NCBI GenBank assembly: GCA_002163155.1 | Contig: MAAO01000004.1 | Location: 62,001-126,000, forward strand | Length of the DNA: 64,000 bases | Direction: 5' to 3' | Source of the DNA: Halobacteriovorax marinus | Lineage (GTDB): Bacteria > Bdellovibrionota > Bacteriovoracia > Bacteriovoracales > Bacteriovoracaceae | In this document: in pieces, positions 60,198 to 64,000 of the stretch | Layout: each line of letters starts with the position of its first letter | Position numbering within the stretch: the stretch's first letter is position 1 | Notes under the pieces: model-generated | What the model saw: the letters and a program-made list of their open reading frames with translations, nothing else | What the model was told of the DNA's origin: nothing | The model's database searches: none | Translations under genes and position numbers: made by a program

Positions 60198-61558
60198 CTA
60201 CCGACAGTAATTGTTTTCTTGAAGACATTCATTAAACCATCGAATGGTTTTTGATAATTACCTGTACTAAATCTCTTCTTCATTCGAGCTAAAATAGTTG
60301 AAACTTTATCGAGATCGAATTCCTCTCTATAGAGCTCGTCTACAAATGAATGCGCCACAATAAAAACCGCCGATAATTGAGTGACTCGGTGAGAACTCAA
60401 AGCTCTTGGAAACCCATTTCCCTCAGGCTTTTCATGATGAGATAAGAGAATTTCATCAACATTTAAGGGTATTTTATTATTCTTTTTAACTAGTTCACAG
60501 ATTTGTTGAGGATGGCTTTTATAATACGCTATCTGCTCATCAGTATAATTAACCATATCCGCAGTTTGTAAATTTACTGCCATGGCGAGTTCAGGATCTG
60601 CTAAAGTTAAATCTTGCAACATCGCTGCGTAACTTAGCTTCTTTCTAATCTCTTCAGAATCCCAATCCATATTAGAGCAAACAGAATTTGAGAAATAGGC
60701 CACCATGTAACTATGATCTAAGAGATAATCTTTACGATCCTTAAAAGATGCTAAGAGACGACTTAGAATACGATCATCCTCTAAAGTATTTTCTATTTGA
60801 TAAACACTATAATCAACTAGGTTAATCACTTCATCAGTGACCCCGGACTCACTTACCATCTCGTGGACAATATCAAGAGTATTGATAATGGCATCTTCTA
60901 CATATTTTGGATCTAGATTTTTATCTTCAATAAGAAAAGGTGTCTTAGATAATCCTGCACCAAATTCTTCGTAATCCTCGGACTGCACATAGAGAAATTT
61001 AATTTTCTTTTCCCTATATTTTTGTAGATCATCTCTTGTATAGATATCGCCTTTTTTGAGAATTTTTATATATTTTTCTTCACTAAGTTTAATATAGACA
61101 TCACAGAGAACTTTATTACATCTTAGAAAATAGATAAGACGTACTTTCCTATACTCTTCTTCGGTATATTCAAAACTTAAATCCTTTCTTCTTTTTAAGA
61201 TATCTAAGACTAGGTTATGAAAAGTTTCGCAATTGACATCATTTTGAATCAGGTGAGATCTTTCATTTAGAGCTTCAAAGGATTTATACTCTAGAGAGCC
61301 CTCTAGGTTTTCTTCCGTGTTCACAACTAAATCACAATCGTAATCCTTTAATAAAGATGACGCTATTTTCATACCCTCAAAACTTGAATTTTCATGACAA
61401 GTTAGAACGATATCAATTCCCATAATTTGTTCGAGCAAGTCTTTCATCTGAGAAATATCACTTGTCTCTATCACCTCAACGGAAGTGGGAAGATTATCCA
61501 AGTAAAGGTTAAGTCGATCTTTTAATTTATGATTCGTTTGCGCTAACAATATCTTCAA
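60194..61558 (-). CDS. HD-GYP-like regulatory protein with degenerate motifs
   Basis: A 454-residue cytoplasmic protein. The first 120 residues resemble a receiver fold without a clear acceptor (MGIDIVLTCHENSS). The C-terminal domain after about residue 270 is HD-GYP-like: LDHSYMVAYFSNSV, SYAAMLQDLTLADPELAM where the metal HD is QD, and HHEKPEGNGFP in place of HHE...GYP. Loss of the HD pair means c-di-GMP phosphodiesterase activity is doubtful; a binding role is possible. A TTG at 61558 is the start, with AAAAAGG seven bases upstream; no ATG gives a full receiver domain. Confidence 0.7.
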   Translation of the reverse strand: MKILLAQTNHKLKDRLNLYLDNLPTSVEVIETSDISQMKDLLEQIMGIDIVLTCHENSSFEGMKIASSLLKDYDCDLVVNTEENLEGSLEYKSFEALNERSHLIQNDVNCETFHNLVLDILKRRKDLSFEYTEEEYRKVRLIYFLRCNKVLCDVYIKLSEEKYIKILKKGDIYTRDDLQKYREKKIKFLYVQSEDYEEFGAGLSKTPFLIEDKNLDPKYVEDAIINTLDIVHEMVSESGVTDEVINLVDYSVYQIENTLEDDRILSRLLASFKDRKDYLLDHSYMVAYFSNSVCSNMDWDSEEIRKKLSYAAMLQDLTLADPELAMAVNLQTADMVNYTDEQIAYYKSHPQQICELVKKNNKIPLNVDEILLSHHEKPEGNGFPRALSSHRVTQLSAVFIVAHSFVDELYREEFDLDKVSTILARMKKRFSTGNYQKPFDGLMNVFKKTITVGS

Positions 61559-61623
61559 AATGGTACCTTTTTATAAATTACTATAAAATGATATCACGAA
61601 TCATGATTTGGAACGGTAATAGG

Positions 61624-62871
61624 TCAATTATTTCGCTGGTCTATAACTAATTTTAATTTCCCCGTACGAGGATTTTTAAGTAAGTTATCACTTGGAACTA
61701 ATGAGATTTCAACATCTTCGATTATATTAGATTGATATTCTTTCAGATACATTGGTCTCTGCTCATAGAAATAGGCCTTGAGACTAGTTTCTATTTCGCT
61801 AGAATTGAGCTCTTCTTTCCCCAAACGCCCCAAGAAGAGGTGCAAATAATCTTTGCCACTCTTTCTCTTTATCACTAGTTGAAAACTATTTACTAGGTGA
61901 TCAATTTTTGAGCCCTTTAGGATAGAGGCAATATCATCGCGATTAATAGTTACAGGACCGATACGCGCCCCCTCATCTGATCGTCCCAATAACTTAAACT
62001 TCTCACCCACCTGCACCCAACTGGCCATATCACCCACAGGATATTTAATAATGGGCATGAGTCTTCTGGAGAGATTTGTAAAAATAAGTTTTCCTACTCT
62101 TCCCTCCTCTTCAATAAGTTCACCAGTATCAGCATCAACTATTTCTATAATGGTTGAGGGAAAAACCTTATGTTCACTAGCACTACATTCAGAGTCCACG
62201 TATCCTAATTGACCACCATCCACACTGGCATAACCTATGGATGAGATATAGGCATTGGGAAATGCTTTTAAGAGGGATTCTCGCTGATCATCAAATAATG
62301 GCTCTCCACCATAATAGATCTGATCGACACAAGTAATAGGTTCACTAGTAAGTGCGGCCATATTAATCAAAGAAGTTGGAACTCCAAAGAGTACATTAAC
62401 TTTGTAATCAGTAATTATTTTTAAGCTAACATCTATTTCAGTTTGACCAGTTATAGGAAATTGAGTCACTTTAGTCTGCATTTGCTCAACACTCTTATTG
62501 ATAAACAAAAATGAAGCATAGAGATCTCCTGAATAGAAGAGATTGGCACACAGATCTCCGTCTCTCATTCTTAACTGATCCATTCCAAAACCAAAATCAA
62601 GTGTGAACTTATTCCACTCCGACTTAGTAAAGTAACTGAACTTAGGATTACCGGTAGTTCCTCCGCTTTTAAAAATGACTCCATCACTAGTCTTATCTGT
62701 GAGAACAGAGTTATTCGAAAAGGAATTATGTTTCCAGTATTCATCTTGATTGGTAATAGGAAGATCTGAAACTCTAAATCCACTTGTTGGTAAATGTGCG
62801 TAAAGATCTCTGAAGAACTTTGAGTTCTCTCTTACATATGTAATGAGTTCATGAAAATCATATGTACTCAT
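61624..62871 (-). CDS. PaaK-like adenylate-forming enzyme (second of pair)
   Basis: A 415-residue member of the AMP-forming ligase superfamily nearest to phenylacetate-CoA ligase/LuxE-like synthetases. The ATP loop is FKSGGTTGNPK (about residues 68-78); YYGGEPLFDDQ, SIGYASVDGGQLGY and IIKYPVGDMASWV are the next family motifs, and GRSDEGARIGPV is the hinge to the C-terminal domain. It activates a carboxylic acid as adenylate; CoA or a protein would be acceptor. Its ATG overlaps the preceding gene's stop (ATGA). It resembles its neighbour throughout, so the two are duplicates. Confidence 0.75.
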   Translation of the reverse strand: MSTYDFHELITYVRENSKFFRDLYAHLPTSGFRVSDLPITNQDEYWKHNSFSNNSVLTDKTSDGVIFKSGGTTGNPKFSYFTKSEWNKFTLDFGFGMDQLRMRDGDLCANLFYSGDLYASFLFINKSVEQMQTKVTQFPITGQTEIDVSLKIITDYKVNVLFGVPTSLINMAALTSEPITCVDQIYYGGEPLFDDQRESLLKAFPNAYISSIGYASVDGGQLGYVDSECSASEHKVFPSTIIEIVDADTGELIEEEGRVGKLIFTNLSRRLMPIIKYPVGDMASWVQVGEKFKLLGRSDEGARIGPVTINRDDIASILKGSKIDHLVNSFQLVIKRKSGKDYLHLFLGRLGKEELNSSEIETSLKAYFYEQRPMYLKEYQSNIIEDVEISLVPSDNLLKNPRTGKLKLVIDQRNN

Positions 62872-64000
62872 AGTTTTCTCTCATCGATAACTCTTAATAT
62901 TTTTCCACTATTTTTTGAATGAACAAATGACTCAACATTTGAAACAATAATTTCAAAATCCAACGTAAGCTCTCTAGTGACAGCTTCATTTAAGTCTTGA
63001 AAGACATTCATCAACTTTGACTTTTCAATCAAGTCAGTCGTTAAGTAAAGACTAAGTCTATCAATATTAGATTGTGAAGACTCATTAGATATTTTAATTT
63101 GAATGAGGTCAGCGTAATCGAAGTGATCTAAGAGAACCTTTTGAAACTTCATATAATTAAAAAATGTTCCACCGGCACGAAAAATATCCCCATGCCTTCC
63201 TAGTAATTCAAATTTTCTATTCGTTCTACCACAATCACAATTTTCTAGAACCCAACGACCAAGGTCACCTAAGTCATATCGTTCTATCTTTACACAATCA
63301 CGTGCCTTGGAAGTAAAAACTAATCTTCCAATTTCATCACCAGAAACTTTTTCATCACTGTCGATTCTTAGAATCTCTAAGTCCTGAATACTTTCATTTA
63401 AATGATGTTCTCCCTTCACGCAACTTGGACATTGAAACCCAAGCGGACCAGCGTCAACTGACCCATAACTCGCCGAACGGATAATTTGAATTCCAAACTC
63501 TTGAACTAGCCAATCTCTTTGCTTTTGTCCAAAGTGCTCTCCTCCAAAATAGATTTTCTCTACTTTAGATTTCTTAAGAACTTCTGCGTGATTTGAGAAT
63601 AACTCAATTATATATGAGGGCATACCTACGATGACATTGATATCATTTGAAGCGAGAACTTCTGCTACAAAATTCTTATCTTCATAGGCAGCTATAGGAT
63701 ATTGAACAATTTCAAGTTTTTCTAAAATAGTATAGAAGCTTAGAAATCCTCCATAGAGTCCACCACCAAAGAAGAGATTAGCCACCTTATCTACCAAAGG
63801 ATCTAGTCCTGCAGCAAAGAGACCTTCCGCGGCAGCTTGCATTTGTCTGTGATAAGCGTTGTAAGAGAAGGGAGAGATTGCTGTTTTCCCAGAACTTCCC
63901 CCACTTCTAAAAAAGAGATGCGCTAACTCTTCGTTTGGCGTTAGCGCTTGAAAATCTTCTTTAGACATAACTTGTGCTGTACGCTCTACAACTTGTGATT
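62868..64000 (-). CDS. PaaK-like adenylate-forming enzyme (first of pair; N-terminus outside window)
   Basis: The reading frame stays open to the right edge. From ATG 63968 only about 22 residues precede the ATP loop FRSGGSSGKT, while the paralogue has about 67, so the true start lies beyond 64000 and this is partial. Other motifs are KIYFGGEHFGQKQRDW, SASYGSVDAGPLGF with a small CPSC cluster, IERYDLGDLGRWV followed by CDCGR, and GRHGDIFRAGG. The extra CPSC and CDCGR cysteines (not in the paralogue) may bind zinc. Carboxylate activation is likely, the substrate unknown. It shares an ATGA junction with the next gene. Confidence 0.72.
   Translation of the reverse strand, partial: SQVVERTAQVMSKEDFQALTPNEELAHLFFRSGGSSGKTAISPFSYNAYHRQMQAAAEGLFAAGLDPLVDKVANLFFGGGLYGGFLSFYTILEKLEIVQYPIAAYEDKNFVAEVLASNDINVIVGMPSYIIELFSNHAEVLKKSKVEKIYFGGEHFGQKQRDWLVQEFGIQIIRSASYGSVDAGPLGFQCPSCVKGEHHLNESIQDLEILRIDSDEKVSGDEIGRLVFTSKARDCVKIERYDLGDLGRWVLENCDCGRTNRKFELLGRHGDIFRAGGTFFNYMKFQKVLLDHFDYADLIQIKISNESSQSNIDRLSLYLTTDLIEKSKLMNVFQDLNEAVTRELTLDFEIIVSNVESFVHSKNSGKILRVIDERKL

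Overview
The window is AT-rich Gram-negative bacterial chromosome, packed with short operons on both strands. No phage, transposase, CRISPR array or rRNA was recognised. The best-fitting host is a member of the Bdellovibrionota/Bacteriovoracaceae (Halobacteriovorax-like). This is inference from many small signal-peptide proteins and lipoproteins, two secreted endonuclease I genes, degenerate receiver and HD-GYP proteins, a TatT-type TRAP component, and several lineage-specific coiled-coil proteins. No taxonomic marker was searched.

Layout. 1-4.5 kb: start of a probable TRAP solute-binding protein and its TatT lipoprotein, a small basic protein whose ribosome site lies in a hairpin, and a minus operon (FecR-domain protein, Maf, YggU, secreted protein). 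4.7-9.7 kb: eukaryote-like isoleucyl-tRNA synthetase, two unknowns, ribosomal protein bS21. 9.8-18.4 kb: RarA and a run of secreted proteins (catalase-like, EEP nuclease, two endonuclease I) plus a cytoplasmic M3 peptidase. 18.5-20.8 kb: a compact four-gene operon (redoxin, FixH-like lipoprotein, outer-membrane barrel, second FixH-like protein) whose barrel gene lacks any ordinary start codon. 20.8-24.4 kb: 3D-domain lipoprotein, E2 and E3 of a 2-oxoacid dehydrogenase. 24.5-29.2 kb: DnaQ-like exonuclease, radical SAM KamA-family enzyme, pseudo-receiver/TPR protein and a frameshifted LysM gene. 29.2-32.3 kb: AlkB-type hydroxylase divergent from a TetR regulator, a lytic transglycosylase-like lipoprotein and a single-domain receiver. 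32.4-36.1 kb: secreted coiled-coil proteins (two are paralogues) and a zinc-ribbon protein. 36.2-43.8 kb: RecJ, cyclophilin, oxidoreductases, PilZ protein, RsgA, FAD oxidase and tRNA-Arg(UCU). 43.8-47.9 kb: an 817-residue lineage-specific envelope protein, then two damaged toxin-antitoxin modules; the second lies between 50-bp direct repeats of the 3' end of the adjacent DTW gene. 47.9-53.8 kb: DTW enzyme, ArsC-like protein, methyltransferase, YkgJ-family protein, histidine kinase, Uup-type ABC-F ATPase. 53.9-59.3 kb: a TolC-RND-TetR efflux operon with a palindromic operator and no adaptor gene. 59.3-64 kb: glutamine amidotransferase-like protein, HD-GYP-like protein and two tandem PaaK-like adenylate-forming enzymes, the last running off the window.

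Most genes are ordinary housekeeping or envelope functions. The parts that most merit a second look are the toxin-antitoxin islet with duplicated gene end, the redoxin/FixH-like/barrel operon with its non-AUG start, the hairpin over the ribosome site at 1.4 kb, the paired Met-rich coiled-coil proteins, and the twice-frameshifted LysM gene. All starts given here were chosen by eye from ribosome-binding sites and signal peptides; no database search was run.
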